From Rhodobiaceae bacterium (GTDB taxonomy: Bacteria; Pseudomonadota; Alphaproteobacteria; Rhizobiales; JAKPQE01), in contig JANQEG010000062.1 in NCBI GenBank assembly GCA_028278505.1, forward strand, positions 1-64,000: a DNA stretch of 64,000 nucleotides. The letters run 5' to 3'. A program made the translations under genes and the position numbers. How positions within the stretch are numbered: position 1 is the first letter of the stretch; each line of letters begins with the position of its first letter. The notes under the pieces are model-generated. The model was not told the DNA's origin. It saw only the letters and a program-made list of their open reading frames with translations, and ran no database searches. Shown piece by piece: positions 18,131 to 27,624 of this stretch.

Positions 18131-19960
18131 ATGAGTCCGATCACCGGCAATGGCGCTCCCAACTACCAGCGCGGCGCCTTCGAGATCGTCGAGCACACCT
18201 TCGACGTCGTGATCGTCGGCGCCGGCGGTGCCGGGCTCAGGGCGACGCTCGGCGCCGCCGAGGCCGGGCTCAAGACCGCCTGCATCACCAAGGTGTTTCC
18301 GACCCGCTCGCACACGGTCGCAGCCCAGGGCGGGATCGCCGCCTCGCTCGGCAATATGGGACCGGACGACTGGCGCTGGCATATGTACGACACGGTCAAG
18401 GGCTCCGACTGGCTCGGCGACCAGGACGCGATCGAATATCTGTGCCGCGAGGCGCCGGCCGCGGTCTACGAGCTCGACCATTACGGGGTGCCGTTCTCGC
18501 GCACCGGCGACGGGCGCATCTATCAACGTCCGTTCGGCGGCCATATGCAGAATTTCGGCGACGGCCCGCCGGTGCAGCGCACCTGCGCCGCCGCCGACCG
18601 CACCGGCCACGCCATACTGCACACGCTCTACGGTCAGTCGCTCAACCATTCGGCCGAGTTCTTCATCGAATATTTCGCCATCGACCTGATCATGGACGAC
18701 GGCGCCTGCCGCGGCGTCATCGCCATGTGCATGGAAGACGGTTTGATCCACCGCTTCCGCGCCCACAAGACGGTGCTGGCGACCGGCGGTTACGGCCGCG
18801 CCTATTTCTCCTGTACCTCGGCCCACACCTGCACCGGCGACGGCAACGCCATGGTGCTGCGCGCCGGCCTGCCGCTGCAGGATATGGAGTTCGTCCAGTT
18901 CCACCCGACCGGGATCTACGGCGCCGGGGTGCTGATCACCGAAGGCGCCCGCGGCGAGGGCGGATACATCACCAATTCCGAAGGCGAGCGCTTCATGGAG
19001 CGCTATGCGCCGTCGGCCAAGGACCTGGCCTCGCGCGACGTCGTTTCCCGCTCCATGACGATCGAGATCCGCGAAGGCCGCGGCGTCGGCAAGAACGGCG
19101 ATCACATCTATCTGCATCTGGAGCATCTCGACCCGATGGTGCTCGCCGAGCGCCTGCCCGGCATCACCGAATCGGCGAAGGTCTTCGCCGGCGTCGACCT
19201 CACCCGGGAGCCGATACCGGTGCTGCCGACGGTGCACTACAATATGGGCGGCATCCCGACCAATTATCACGGTGAAGTGGTGACGATCGGGGAGGGCGAC
19301 CCGGACGCGATCGTGCCCGGGCTGATGGCGGTCGGCGAGGCGGCGTGCGCCTCGGTGCACGGGGCCAACCGGCTCGGGTCGAATTCGCTGATCGACCTTG
19401 TCGTGTTCGGCCGCGCCGCCGGCCTGCGCTGCGCCGACACCATCAAGCCCGGCGAGAAGCACCGGGATCTGCCCAAAAATGCCGGCGATGAAGCGCTCGA
19501 CCGGGTCGACCGCCTGCGCAACGCCAATGGCGGCACGCCGACGGCGCAATTGCGGCTCGCCATGCAAAGAGCGATGCAGTCGAACTGCGCCGTGTTCCGC
19601 ACCGGCGAAGTGATGGCCGAAGGCAAGGCGCTGATCGAAGAGGTCTGGGCGGCGCGCGACGACATCAAGGTCGTCGACAAATCGCTCGTTTGGAACACCG
19701 ACCTGATCGAGACGCTCGAATTCGACAATCTCATCACCCAGTCGGCGGTCACCGTGGAGGGGGCGCTCAACCGCACCGAAAGCCGCGGCGCGCACGCCCG
19801 CGAGGATTTCAAGGAGCGCGACGACAGGAACTGGATGAAGCACACACTCGCCTGGATCGATGACGTTCGCCGCGAGGTCCGGCTCGATTACCGGCCGGTG
19901 CATTCCTATACGATGTCCAACGACATCGCCTATATCGAGCCGAAAGCGCGGGTGTATTGA
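18131..19960 (+). CDS. sdhA: Succinate dehydrogenase flavoprotein subunit
   Basis: 609-residue catalytic subunit of complex II, oxidising succinate to fumarate in the TCA cycle. [15 protein letters not shown] binds FAD, and the covalent-FAD histidine lies in [11 protein letters not shown] near residue 57. Substrate and catalytic segments include [21 protein letters not shown] and [19 protein letters not shown] chose the ATG at 18131; the ORF track begins at a TTG at 18116 that overlaps sdhD. The C-terminus YIEPKARVY is complete. It is followed after 12 bases by sdhB. Confidence 0.96.
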   Translation: MSPITGNGAPNYQRGAFEIVEHTFDVVIVGAGGAGLRATLGAAEAGLKTACITKVFPTRSHTVAAQGGIAASLGNMGPDDWRWHMYDTVKGSDWLGDQDAIEYLCREAPAAVYELDHYGVPFSRTGDGRIYQRPFGGHMQNFGDGPPVQRTCAAADRTGHAILHTLYGQSLNHSAEFFIEYFAIDLIMDDGACRGVIAMCMEDGLIHRFRAHKTVLATGGYGRAYFSCTSAHTCTGDGNAMVLRAGLPLQDMEFVQFHPTGIYGAGVLITEGARGEGGYITNSEGERFMERYAPSAKDLASRDVVSRSMTIEIREGRGVGKNGDHIYLHLEHLDPMVLAERLPGITESAKVFAGVDLTREPIPVLPTVHYNMGGIPTNYHGEVVTIGEGDPDAIVPGLMAVGEAACASVHGANRLGSNSLIDLVVFGRAAGLRCADTIKPGEKHRDLPKNAGDEALDRVDRLRNANGGTPTAQLRLAMQRAMQSNCAVFRTGEVMAEGKALIEEVWAARDDIKVVDKSLVWNTDLIETLEFDNLITQSAVTVEGALNRTESRGAHAREDFKERDDRNWMKHTLAWIDDVRREVRLDYRPVHSYTMSNDIAYIEPKARVY

Positions 19961-19972
19961 GGATCTGAACGC

Positions 19973-20752
19973 ATGGTCCAATTCAGTCTTCCGAAGAATT
20001 CACGCCTGGTCGAGGGCAAGACCTGGCCGAAACCGGACGGGGCGACGAACTTACGCGAATTCCGGGTCTATCGCTGGAATCCGGATGACGGCAAGAATCC
20101 GCGCCTCGACACCTATTTCGTCGATCTCGACGATTGCGGGCCGATGGTTCTCGACGGGCTTTTATGGATCAAGAACACCATCGATCCGACGCTGACCCTG
20201 CGCCGCTCCTGCCGCGAAGGGGTGTGCGGCTCGTGTTCGATGAACATTGACGGCCTCAACACCCTCGCCTGCACCAAGGGCATGGAGGACATCAAAGGGC
20301 CGATCAAGATCTACCCGCTGCCGCACATGCCGGTGGTCAAGGATCTCGTCCCCGACCTCACCAATTTCTATGCCCAGCACCGCTCGATCGAGCCGTGGCT
20401 GCAGACGACGACGCCGACGCCGCAGAAGGAATGGCGCCAGAGCTACGAAGACCGCGCCAAGCTGGACGGCCTTTACGAATGCATATTGTGTGCCTCGTGC
20501 TCGGCCTCGTGCCCGAGCTATTGGTGGAATGCGGACCGCTATCTCGGCCCGGCCGTGCTGTTGCAGGCCTATCGCTGGCTCGTCGACAGCCGCGACGAGG
20601 CGACCGGCGACCGGCTCGATGCGCTCGAGGACCCGTTCCGGCTCTATCGCTGCCACACGATCATGAACTGCGCCAATACCTGTCCGAAAAACCTCAATCC
20701 GGCCAAGGCGATCGTCGAAATCAAGAAGATGTTGGTGGAGCGCCGGATTTAG
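19973..20752 (+). CDS. sdhB: Succinate dehydrogenase iron-sulfur subunit
   Basis: 259-residue iron-sulfur subunit. The [2Fe-2S] cluster ligands lie in [16 protein letters not shown] near residue 82. The [4Fe-4S] motif is [12 protein letters not shown] near residue 170, and the [3Fe-4S] ligands lie in [17 protein letters not shown] near residue 228. Length and motif order are normal. It is the last gene of sdhCDAB and is followed by 940 bases of non-coding repeat-rich DNA. Confidence 0.97.
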   Translation: MVQFSLPKNSRLVEGKTWPKPDGATNLREFRVYRWNPDDGKNPRLDTYFVDLDDCGPMVLDGLLWIKNTIDPTLTLRRSCREGVCGSCSMNIDGLNTLACTKGMEDIKGPIKIYPLPHMPVVKDLVPDLTNFYAQHRSIEPWLQTTTPTPQKEWRQSYEDRAKLDGLYECILCASCSASCPSYWWNADRYLGPAVLLQAYRWLVDSRDEATGDRLDALEDPFRLYRCHTIMNCANTCPKNLNPAKAIVEIKKMLVERRI

Positions 20753-20754
20753 GA

Positions 20755-20809
20755 CGTGTTCGGAAAGGTGTGAACCGGGATGGGAACCGGCTTTTTGGAT
20801 AAGAACACG
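20755..20809. repeat. RIME-like palindromic repeat
   Basis: The ends CGTGTTC and GAACACG are exact inverses. The interior GGGAACCGGCTTTTTGGATAAG is an inverted relative of TTATCCGAAAACCGGTTCCC in the repeat at 28208-28276. This links two copies of a rhizobial intergenic mosaic-type repeat in the window. Confidence 0.65.
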
Positions 20810-20871
20810 CACCATACCGAGCGGAATTGACCGCGACTCATGATCGGGCACACGAAGGGTCATTGTCGTTT

Positions 20872-20954
20872 GTCATTGCGAACGGAGCGAAGCAATCCAG
20901 GGCGGCAAACTCGACACAGGATTGCCGCGCCGGCTGACGCCGGCTCGCAATGAC
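20872..20954. repeat. Dispersed palindromic repeat, copy D
   Basis: It begins GTCATTGCGAACGGAGCGAA and ends CTCGCAATGAC, with internal GCCGGCTGACGCCGGC and GATTGCCGCG as in copy B. It is the shortest complete copy of the family. Confidence 0.75.
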
Positions 20955-21023
20955 GGTGGCGAGATCGTCAGCAATGGCATCGGTCCGGTTTGGGTTTTTG
21001 GATGGTTTCCACACCTCCGCGTC

Positions 21024-21052
21024 GTCATTGCCCGCTTCATGCGGGCAATCCA
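21024..21052. repeat. Short hairpin related to the dispersed repeat, copy E
   Basis: GTCATTGCCCGC, the loop TTCAT, then GCGGGCAATCC. The stem TTGCCCGC/GCGGGCAA is perfect. It looks like one half of the larger repeat units. Confidence 0.55.
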
Positions 21053-21384
21053 ATGGCCGTCCGGCACTCAGAAGCGTCTGAATATCTCCACGACCGTATT
21101 GGCAAGCCGACGGGCCAAAGGACCGCCCGGACAAACCGGGCGGTGACGAGGGAGGGGCTGGGTGGTGACGTCCAGACGAGAGGCTGGCTACTTGTCCAAG
21201 GCCCCTTTCAATCGAAAAAATGCCATCACTACAATAGGCTATGGCGACCTGGACCTACAGGACGGCATTAGGGCAAGCCCGGCAATGACAGTGGAGAATT
21301 TTCCCCCAGCCGGAAACTTCTCACCTTTCCCGCGCAAGCGAGTCCATTTTGGCATTGGTGGCAGGCGACTTTATTCGCGACTAG

Positions 21385-21436
21385 GCTTTTTGGATTCCCG
21401 CTTTCGCGGGAAGGACGACCGCCTTCGCGGGAATGA
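21385..21436. repeat. CGCGGGAA-type short intergenic repeat
   Basis: TTGGATTCCCGCTTTCGCGGG is followed by GACGACCGCCTTCGCGGG and AATGAC. The first part is a CCCGC-TTTC-GCGGG hairpin. Similar units are scattered in many proteobacterial intergenic regions; its translation is what makes the local ORFs look repeated. Confidence 0.6.
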
Positions 21437-21695
21437 CGAACGGAGGAGGGGCAGCGCACCCTCGAAAACCGCTTAATCGCACAGCACGGACATGAAGGCC
21501 GCCAGACGACGGCAGGACGCGGTTTCTGGATCGCAATGTCGCAGACGCCCTTAATTCCGGCATAATTATCGTTTCCTTGTCCCGAAATCCGAACTAGTTT
21601 CGATCGCAATTCCGCCGCAGCAATCGGCCGCCGGGCCACGAGACGACGAAATGCGGCGCCGTGGCCCGATGCCCCTTTCGCGCAATGGAGGACCG

Positions 21696-22682
21696 ATGAG
21701 CGAGACGACGACCGAATTCACCGACTTGCCGGACATGAAGATCTCCGTCCGCCAGGTGTTCGGAATCGACAGCGACATCGAATGCCCGGCCTATTCGGAG
21801 CCCGACGAGCACGTGCCCGATCTCGATCCGGACTATCTGTTCGACCACGACACCACGCTGGCCATCCTCGCCGGCTTCTCCAAGAACCGCCGGGTGCTGA
21901 TCCAGGGCTATCACGGCACCGGCAAGTCGACCCATATCGAGCAGGTCGCCGCGCGCCTCAACTGGCCGTGCGTGCGCATCAATCTCGACAGCCACATCTC
22001 CCGCATCGACCTGATCGGCAAGGACGCGATCGTCATCCGCGACGGCCAGCAGGTCACCGAGTTCCGCGACGGCATCCTGCCCTGGGCGCTGAAGACCAAC
22101 ACAGCGCTCGTCTTCGACGAATACGACGCCGGCCGGCCCGACGTCATGTTCGTCATCCAGCGCGTGCTCGAAGTGTCCGGCCGGCTGACGCTGCTCGACC
22201 AGAACAAGGTGATCCGGCCGCATCCGGGGTTCCGGCTTTTTGCCACCACCAATACGATCGGCCTCGGCGACACCTCCGGCCTCTATCACGGCACCCAGCA
22301 GATCAATCAGGGCCAGATGGACCGCTGGTCGATCGTCACCACCCTCAACTATCTGCCGCACGATGCCGAAGTGGAGATCATCCTCGCCAAGGCCAAGCAC
22401 TACCGCGGCGACGAGGGCCGCGATATCGTCAACAAGATGGTGCGGGTCGCCGATTTGACCCGCAACGCCTTCATCAACGGCGATCTGTCGACGGTGATGA
22501 GCCCGCGCACGGTGATCACCTGGGCCGAGAACGCCGACATCTTCGACGATGTCGGTTTCGCCTTCCGCGTCACCTTCTTGAACAAGTGCGACGAGTTGGA
22601 GCGGCCGCTGGTGGCCGAGTTCTATCAGCGCAGCTTCAACAAGGACCTGCCGGAATCGGCGGTCAACGTCGCCCTGTCGTGA
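21696..22682 (+). CDS. cobS: Cobaltochelatase CobS subunit (AAA+ ATPase)
   Basis: 328-residue AAA+ ATPase subunit of the aerobic CobNST cobaltochelatase, which inserts cobalt into hydrogenobyrinic acid a,c-diamide during vitamin B12 synthesis. Walker A is [15 protein letters not shown] near residue 72, Walker B is [13 protein letters not shown] near residue 135, and sensor regions follow. The start at 21696 has a strong GGAGGA site; the longer listed ORF begins upstream of it. It is adjacent to cobT (15-base gap). The large chelatase subunit CobN is not in the window. Confidence 0.95.
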   Translation: MSETTTEFTDLPDMKISVRQVFGIDSDIECPAYSEPDEHVPDLDPDYLFDHDTTLAILAGFSKNRRVLIQGYHGTGKSTHIEQVAARLNWPCVRINLDSHISRIDLIGKDAIVIRDGQQVTEFRDGILPWALKTNTALVFDEYDAGRPDVMFVIQRVLEVSGRLTLLDQNKVIRPHPGFRLFATTNTIGLGDTSGLYHGTQQINQGQMDRWSIVTTLNYLPHDAEVEIILAKAKHYRGDEGRDIVNKMVRVADLTRNAFINGDLSTVMSPRTVITWAENADIFDDVGFAFRVTFLNKCDELERPLVAEFYQRSFNKDLPESAVNVALS

Positions 22683-22697
22683 TCTGCCGCGCCGCTG

Positions 22698-24608
22698 ATG
22701 ACGCCCTCGAACCGCCCCTCGGAAACCAGGCGCGCCGCGCCGACCGAACCGTTCAAGCGGGCGGTGGCGACGACCATGCGGGCGATCGCCAGCCACGCGG
22801 AGCTTGAGGTCACCTTTGCCGCCGACCGGCCGAGCCTGACCGGCGAACGGGCGCGGATGCCCGAGCCGCCGCGCAAGCTGACGGCAAAGGATGCCGCGAT
22901 CACCCGCGGCATCGGCGATTCCATGGCGCTCCGGCTCGCCTGCCACGACAACCGGCTGCACCGGCTGTTTCTGCCCGAGGGCGGCAATGCCCGCGCCGTC
23001 TTCGATGCCGCCGAGCAGGCGCGGGTCGAATCGATCGGCGCCCGCCGCATGTTCGGGGTCGCCGGCAATATCGGCGCCATGCTCGAAGACCGCTACGCCC
23101 GCGGCAATTACAGCGAGATCACCGACCGCGCCGACGCGCCGCTGGAGGACGCGGTGGCGATGATGGTGCGCGAGCGCCTGTGCGGGCTCAAGCCGCCGCA
23201 AAGCGCGGAGAAGATCGTCGAATTGTGGCGCGGCTGGATCGAGGAGCGGGCCGGCGCCGATCTCGATCACCTGACGCAAGTGATCGACGACCAGCGCGAT
23301 TTCGCCAACGCCATGCGCGATTTGATCTCGTCGCTGGAGATGGCCGACGAACTCGGCGGCGACCCGGAGGAGGACGAAGCCGAGGAGGGCGAGGGCGAGG
23401 GCACCAGCGAGGCGAGCGACGAGGCCGAGAGCGAAGGCGCGGAGACCGCTGAGGATGCCGACGCCGACGAGGGCGAGGCGGCGGCCGATGATTTCGACAC
23501 CGTCGAGGTCGAGGCGAGCGAAAATCCAGCCGACCAGCTTGGCGACGAGGGCGATGCCCTCGACCTTCCTGATGACGGCAAGCCGTGGCGGCCCGACTTC
23601 GCCGGCCACAACCAGCCGCCGCAATTCGACTACCGGGTGTTCACCACAAGGTTCGACGAGACCGTCAAGGCCGAAGAGCTGTGCGACATGGCCGAACTCG
23701 ACCGGCTGCGCGCCCTGCTCGACCGGCAGCTCGAAAGCCTGTCCGGCGTCGTCGCCCGGCTCGCCAACCGGCTGCAGCGGCGGCTGCTCGCGCAGCAGAA
23801 CCGGGCCTGGGATTTCGACCTCGACGAAGGCCTGCTCGACACCGCCCGGCTGACCCGGGTGGTCATCGACCCGATGCACCCGCTCTCCTTCAAGATGGAG
23901 CGCGACACCGATTTCCGCGACACCGTGGTCACCCTGCTGCTCGACAATTCCGGCTCCATGCGCGGCCGGCCGATCACGGTCGCCGCCACCTGCGCCGACA
24001 TCCTCGCCCGCACGCTCGAGCGCTGCGGCGTCAAGGTCGAGATCCTCGGCTTCACCACCCGCGCCTGGAAGGGCGGCCAGGCGCGCGAGGCCTGGCTGCA
24101 GGCCGAGAAGCCGGCCGGCCCCGGCCGCCTCAACGATCTCAGGCACATCGTCTACAAATCCGCCGACACGCCCTGGCGCCGCGCCCGGCGTAATCTCGGC
24201 CTGATGATGCGCGAGGGGCTGCTGAAGGAGAACATCGATGGCGAGGCGCTGGCCTGGGCCCATCAGCGCCTGCTCGCCCGCGCCGAACAGCGCCGCATCC
24301 TGATGATGATCTCCGACGGCGCGCCGGTCGACGACTCGACGCTGTCGGTCAATCCGGGCAATTACCTGGAACGCCATCTGCGCCAGGTCATCGAGGAGAT
24401 CGAGACACGCTCGCCGGTGCAGCTTCTGGCGATCGGCATCGGCCACGACGTCACCCGCTACTACCGGCGCGCGGTGACCATCGTCGATGCCGAGGAACTG
24501 GCCGGGGCGATCACCGACGAGCTCGCCGAGCTGTTCGAGGAGGACAACCTCAATGGCGGCCGCGGCCCGGCCGCGGATATCCGCAGAAATCGGGCGCGGG
24601 CGGGCTGA
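22698..24608 (+). CDS. cobT: Cobaltochelatase CobT subunit
   Basis: 636-residue partner of CobS. An N-terminal helical region is followed by a highly acidic Glu/Asp/Ala linker at about residues 215 to 285 ([12 protein letters not shown]). A C-terminal von Willebrand A domain carries the metal-ion-dependent adhesion motif [13 protein letters not shown] near residue 415. CobS and CobT together drive ATP-dependent remodelling of CobN. The stop shares one base with the next start. Length is normal. Confidence 0.95.
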   Translation: MTPSNRPSETRRAAPTEPFKRAVATTMRAIASHAELEVTFAADRPSLTGERARMPEPPRKLTAKDAAITRGIGDSMALRLACHDNRLHRLFLPEGGNARAVFDAAEQARVESIGARRMFGVAGNIGAMLEDRYARGNYSEITDRADAPLEDAVAMMVRERLCGLKPPQSAEKIVELWRGWIEERAGADLDHLTQVIDDQRDFANAMRDLISSLEMADELGGDPEEDEAEEGEGEGTSEASDEAESEGAETAEDADADEGEAAADDFDTVEVEASENPADQLGDEGDALDLPDDGKPWRPDFAGHNQPPQFDYRVFTTRFDETVKAEELCDMAELDRLRALLDRQLESLSGVVARLANRLQRRLLAQQNRAWDFDLDEGLLDTARLTRVVIDPMHPLSFKMERDTDFRDTVVTLLLDNSGSMRGRPITVAATCADILARTLERCGVKVEILGFTTRAWKGGQAREAWLQAEKPAGPGRLNDLRHIVYKSADTPWRRARRNLGLMMREGLLKENIDGEALAWAHQRLLARAEQRRILMMISDGAPVDDSTLSVNPGNYLERHLRQVIEEIETRSPVQLLAIGIGHDVTRYYRRAVTIVDAEELAGAITDELAELFEEDNLNGGRGPAADIRRNRARAG

Positions 24609-25678
24609 TGGGACGGGCCGCGCCCCTCATCGCGGCCGTTATCGCGGCCGGCCTTGCCACCAGCGCCGACGCCGACGAGAAAATCCCGCTCGACCCGGTC
24701 CCGGTCGAACTCGACACCTATCCGATCACCACGTTTAAGATCGGCGCGCCGCAGGCAACCCGTTTCGGCGCGCTCGAATGGCGCGGCGGCATCGAGATCG
24801 AATCCGATCTCGACCATTTCGGCGGGCTTTCCGCGCTGGTCTTTCTCGACGATGACGGCCGCTTCGCCACCGTTTCCGACACCGGCGTCTGGGTGGTCTC
24901 AAAGATCATCGAGGACGAAGCCGGCCGCCTCAGCGGTCTCGGCGCAACGACGCTGCAATCGCTGCCGGGGCCCGACGGCAGGCCGCTGCTCGGCAAGGAA
25001 TTGTCGGACGCCGAATCGCTGGCGCTGCGCAATGAGGCGGGCCGCGTCGTCGCCTATGTCGGGTTCGAACGCCGCAACCGCGTGCTCGCCTTCCCGCTCG
25101 ACGCCGCGGCCCGGCCGGAGCGGCCGCGCACTGTCCGCCTGCCCTTTGCCACCGGCCGGCTGCGCTATTCGAAGGGCCTGGAGACGCTCGCGTTTGCGCC
25201 GCCGCAAAGCCCGCATGCGGGCGCGCTAATCGCGATCGCCGAGCGCAGCCTCGATAAGCGCGGCAATGTTCTCGGCTGGATCATCGGCGGGCCGCAGCCG
25301 GGGCGGTTTTCGGTTCGCCGCCGCGACGAGTTCGACATCACCGACGGCACCTTCCTCGACAATGGCGACCTGTTGCTGCTGGAGCGCCGGTTCCGCCCCT
25401 CCGACGGGGTGGCGATGCGGATCAGGCGGATTGCCGGCGATGCGCTGAAGCCCGGCCGGACGATCGACGGCGAGCATTTGATCGACACCGACATGGCCTA
25501 TGCGATCGACAATATGGAAGGCCTGGCCGTGCGCCGGAACGGCGGCGGCGAAATCGAGATCACACTCATTTCCGACGACAATTTCTCCATTTTGCAGCGG
25601 ACGCTGATGCTGCGCTTCGTGCTGGTCGAAGCGCCGGCAAAAGCCGTGGAAGGATCGTCGGAATGGCAGCTACGATGA
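24608..25678 (+). CDS. Exported phytase-like (esterase-like activity of phytase family) protein
   Basis: 356-residue protein with an N-terminal signal peptide (about residues 1 to 22, ending near TSADADEK). The body matches the phytase-like beta-propeller family, with FGGLSALVFLDDDGRFATVSDTG and NMEGLAVRR segments. The biochemical role is unclear; the family name comes from similarity to 3-phytase and esterase proteins. The start overlaps the cobT stop by one base, so it is translationally coupled. Its co-occurrence with cobST is common in this order, yet a role in B12 synthesis is not established. It is convergent with the next gene, overlapping by 9 bases. Confidence 0.82.
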   Translation: MGRAAPLIAAVIAAGLATSADADEKIPLDPVPVELDTYPITTFKIGAPQATRFGALEWRGGIEIESDLDHFGGLSALVFLDDDGRFATVSDTGVWVVSKIIEDEAGRLSGLGATTLQSLPGPDGRPLLGKELSDAESLALRNEAGRVVAYVGFERRNRVLAFPLDAAARPERPRTVRLPFATGRLRYSKGLETLAFAPPQSPHAGALIAIAERSLDKRGNVLGWIIGGPQPGRFSVRRRDEFDITDGTFLDNGDLLLLERRFRPSDGVAMRIRRIAGDALKPGRTIDGEHLIDTDMAYAIDNMEGLAVRRNGGGEIEITLISDDNFSILQRTLMLRFVLVEAPAKAVEGSSEWQLR

Positions 25679-26290
25679 AACCGCGGCGGCGGCCGGCCGG
25701 AAAAGCTGCATGAGCGCCCGGTAGGGAAGGAGCGCGAACCCGGCAAGCCCGATCTTGACCAGGAAGTCTGAGACCGCCCAGCCGACCCAGACCGGCGCCG
25801 TGAGCGTCGTGAATCCGAGCGGATAATCGACCACCGGCAGCCCCGGATCGCCGGCAAAGGCGAGCGAAAAGAACAGCGCGGTGTCGAGCGCCGAGGCGAT
25901 CAGCGACGAGATCAGCGGCGCCTGCCACCATGTCGCCCGGCGCAGGCGGTCGAAGACGCCGACATCGACGAACTGGGCGATCAGGAACGCGGTGCCGGAG
26001 GCGAGCGCGATGCGGACGCTGGACAGCCATAAAGAGAGCGCGATCCCGACGGCGAAGCCGATGAGCACCACGAGCCGCGCCCGGTTCGCGCCGAAACGGC
26101 GGTTGGTCAAATCGGTGACCAGGAAGGCGAACGGATAGGAAAAGGCGCCCCAGGTCAGGTAATCCTCAAGCCCGAGGGGCGTGAACGGGTGCTGGACGAG
26201 GAAATTCGACGCCGCGACGACGGCGCCCATCGCCGCGATCGCGACAACGATACGGAAATCAACTCGGTGTGTCGAAAACGTCCCGGCCAC
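25670..26290 (-). CDS. yhhQ: Queuosine precursor transporter (YhhQ/VUT family)
   Basis: 206-residue integral membrane protein with about six hydrophobic helices. Family features are YLTWGAFSYPFAFLVTDLTNRRFG near residue 45 and a QFVDVGVFDRLR segment near residue 125. E. coli YhhQ imports the queuosine precursors preQ0 and preQ1. It is therefore expected to salvage a 7-deazaguanine for tRNA modification. It is 18 bases from rpmB on the same strand, so the two may be cotranscribed. Confidence 0.85.
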   Translation of the reverse strand: MAGTFSTHRVDFRIVVAIAAMGAVVAASNFLVQHPFTPLGLEDYLTWGAFSYPFAFLVTDLTNRRFGANRARLVVLIGFAVGIALSLWLSSVRIALASGTAFLIAQFVDVGVFDRLRRATWWQAPLISSLIASALDTALFFSLAFAGDPGLPVVDYPLGFTTLTAPVWVGWAVSDFLVKIGLAGFALLPYRALMQLFRPAAAAVSS

Positions 26291-26308
26291 GGCGAGAGGG
26301 CCGCGCCG

Positions 26309-26596
26309 TTACCCGGCGGCCGCGGCCTTGACGACGCGGCGGCGCAGATCGCGCATGCGCGGCGAAAGCTCGTTGTCGCGCGCCTTGATCAGGAAGGCGT
26401 CGAGGCCGCCGCGATGTTCGACGGAACGCAGCGCGTGGGCGCTGATGCGCATCCGGACCGAACGGCCGAGCGCCTCGCTCATCAGCGTCACATTGCACAG
26501 ATTGGGCAGAAAGCGCCGCCGCGACTTGTTGTTGGCGTGGCTGACATTGTTTCCCGACAAGACCGCCTTACCGGTCAGTTCGCAGCGGCGTGCCAT
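26309..26596 (-). CDS. rpmB: 50S ribosomal protein L28
   Basis: 95-residue ribosomal protein. The start [20 protein letters not shown] is the canonical L28 N-terminus; the longer listed ORF adds 25 spurious residues. Features include [11 protein letters not shown] near residue 24 and a basic C-terminus, [12 protein letters not shown] CysX...Cys zinc site is not evident. A GAGGAATT-like site precedes the start. It is usually a single gene or near cobST in this order, as here. Confidence 0.95.
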   Translation of the reverse strand: MARRCELTGKAVLSGNNVSHANNKSRRRFLPNLCNVTLMSEALGRSVRMRISAHALRSVEHRGGLDAFLIKARDNELSPRMRDLRRRVVKAAAAG

Positions 26597-26839
26597 GGCG
26601 AATTCCTCGTTGCCTGCCGGCCGCGCGCGGGGCCGGATCGATACCGTCACATTCCTGCTGGAAAGCCGCACTGGTAATAGTCAGGCCGGCCGCTGTCGTC
26701 AAGTGTGAGACAAGACAAGCTTGGCATGAATTAAGCTTTTCGTTGAATGAAACGAAAGGTCGATTTTTGACCTCCAGTTTGTGCAGTGAAGCATTGGAGA
26801 TTTAGATCGCAATGAAACCGACCGAATCGCTATAGTGTC
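26597..26839. other. Left flank of the AT-rich island
   Basis: After about 26700 the base composition falls clearly below that of the neighbours. An AGGTC...GACCT hairpin with a T-rich loop lies near 26757-26775. No ORF, integrase or tRNA attachment sequence could be recognised. Confidence 0.5.
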
Positions 26840-27274
26840 GTGAGAGTGCTTACACGTAACGCGCAAGTGATTAATCACGGTATGTCTTTAGAACACTCCC
26901 AGTTGATAAATTTGCTATCTGGCCGAAACGACCCTCTATGGATCGCAAGCTTGCCGGAGCTGGCAAGGCGGCACCTTAATTGCTCCAGCGGCGCTATATA
27001 TTTATCACGTAGCTCAGCATCTCATATTCTTACAAAGCACACTGACATAGACACATTCTCACTTCTGCTTCTTCCTATAGCAATAGAACTCGGGACGCTA
27101 TATACAGATAGTCGCCGAAAGAAAATGTTGTACAGTATATATAAGGAAGAAAAACGCAATTACTTCATTGCAATGAAAACAGCCCAAAATGGTCATGAAC
27201 TTTGGGTTTCATCTATGTATAAAATTCGAGATTCTGACCTTCGCAAGAAAATGCGCTATCTTGTCACAATTTGA
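26840..27274 (+). CDS. Orphan protein of an AT-rich island; weak resemblance to BECR-type nuclease domains
   Basis: 144-residue ORF of unknown function. Codon use is unlike its neighbours, with many A/T-ending codons such as TTA and ATA. In two 60-base lines that I counted, G+C was 26/60 and 17/60. The central part reads GAIYLSRSSASHILTKHTD, then hydrophobic strands, a YKEEKRNYFIAMKT strand pair and ELWVSSMYKI. An H-x3-KH motif followed by strand-rich sequence recalls phage-associated BECR (Barnase-EndoU-ColicinE5/RelE-like) domains, but this is an impression only. The start is a GTG; Met15 (26882) is an alternative, and neither has a clear ribosome-binding site. No antitoxin-like partner is visible. 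Confidence 0.55.
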   Translation: MRVLTRNAQVINHGMSLEHSQLINLLSGRNDPLWIASLPELARRHLNCSSGAIYLSRSSASHILTKHTDIDTFSLLLLPIAIELGTLYTDSRRKKMLYSIYKEEKRNYFIAMKTAQNGHELWVSSMYKIRDSDLRKKMRYLVTI

Positions 27275-27305
27275 GGGGGAACAGCCTGGGCGTGGCCGTT
27301 CCCCC
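27275..27305 (+). terminator. Strong hairpin directly after the orphan ORF
   Basis: It begins on the base after the TGA. GGGGGAAC (27275-27282) pairs exactly with GTTCCCCC (27298-27305), and an inner GCC/GGC extends the stem past an A-C mismatch. There is no following T-run, so it may be an mRNA-stabilising or attenuating structure rather than a classical intrinsic terminator. Confidence 0.55.
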
Positions 27306-27624
27306 GATTCCAAGGGTGGTAGGGCCTGCTGGAACCCTACAATGCGCTCCCATCGCCCAGATGGTGCTACGGCAAGCAGATTTTCACCGTGTCACACCCT
27401 TAGCACCCCGAAGGTCGTTCGAAAGCACGGGGCGAATCAATGTAACATATTGAGATTCACAACGGAATCATGGAGGGCGCACAAAAAATCAACAGCCGGT
27501 AAACAGCCAACAGTGCTCGTTCTGCATCAATTCCAATACCTTCGCCCATCAACAAAAAAAAGTGGACAACAGGGCCATATCTCCGCCGTCCGCCTGCCTG
27601 TTCCCGAATGATTTAGCGGGTCTG
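27275..27624. other. Gene-free right part of the AT-rich island
   Basis: After the hairpin there are about 320 bases of moderate composition without a convincing ORF. The 140-residue and 60-residue plus-strand ORFs lack start signals and protein-like patterns. A structured RNA is possible, but I recognise no known family such as tmRNA, SRP RNA or RNase P. Confidence 0.5.

Larger units (their letters stand above)
20753..21695. other. Long non-coding, repeat-rich region between sdhB and cobS
   Basis: About 940 bases without a convincing gene. It contains a RIME-like repeat (20755-20809), repeat copy D, a hairpin related to that family (copy E), and a CGCGGGAA-rich segment at about 21385-21436. 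The 104-residue plus-strand ORF at 21162 reads through that segment and is not believed. No cobalamin riboswitch box was recognised before cobS. Confidence 0.6.

Noticed and set aside
18074-19981. 635-residue minus-strand ORF opposite sdhA
   Set aside because: It is an antisense shadow of sdhA, whose cofactor motifs are complete.
21162-21476. 104-residue ORF between sdhB and cobS
   Set aside because: Its C-terminal DSRFRGKDDRLRGNDE stretch is the translation of a short intergenic repeat. No ribosome-binding site or family was seen.
21476-21695. Cobalamin riboswitch before cobS
   Set aside because: No B12-box-like GCCACTG context or multi-helix pattern was found by eye. A covariance search would be decisive but could not be run.
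21594-24446. 950-residue minus-strand ORF opposite cobS and cobT
   Set aside because: It is the antisense shadow of two certain genes, with the low-complexity His/Arg/Gly/Val pattern typical of antisense frames in GC-rich DNA.
26840-27274. A toxin-antitoxin pair in the AT-rich island
   Set aside because: Only one ORF is credible and no partner gene overlaps or adjoins it, so a pair cannot be claimed. The single-gene observation is kept as a finding.
27189-27611. 140-residue ORF overlapping the end of the AT-rich island ORF
   Set aside because: It runs through the hairpin and non-coding tail, lacks a start signal and has no protein-like pattern.
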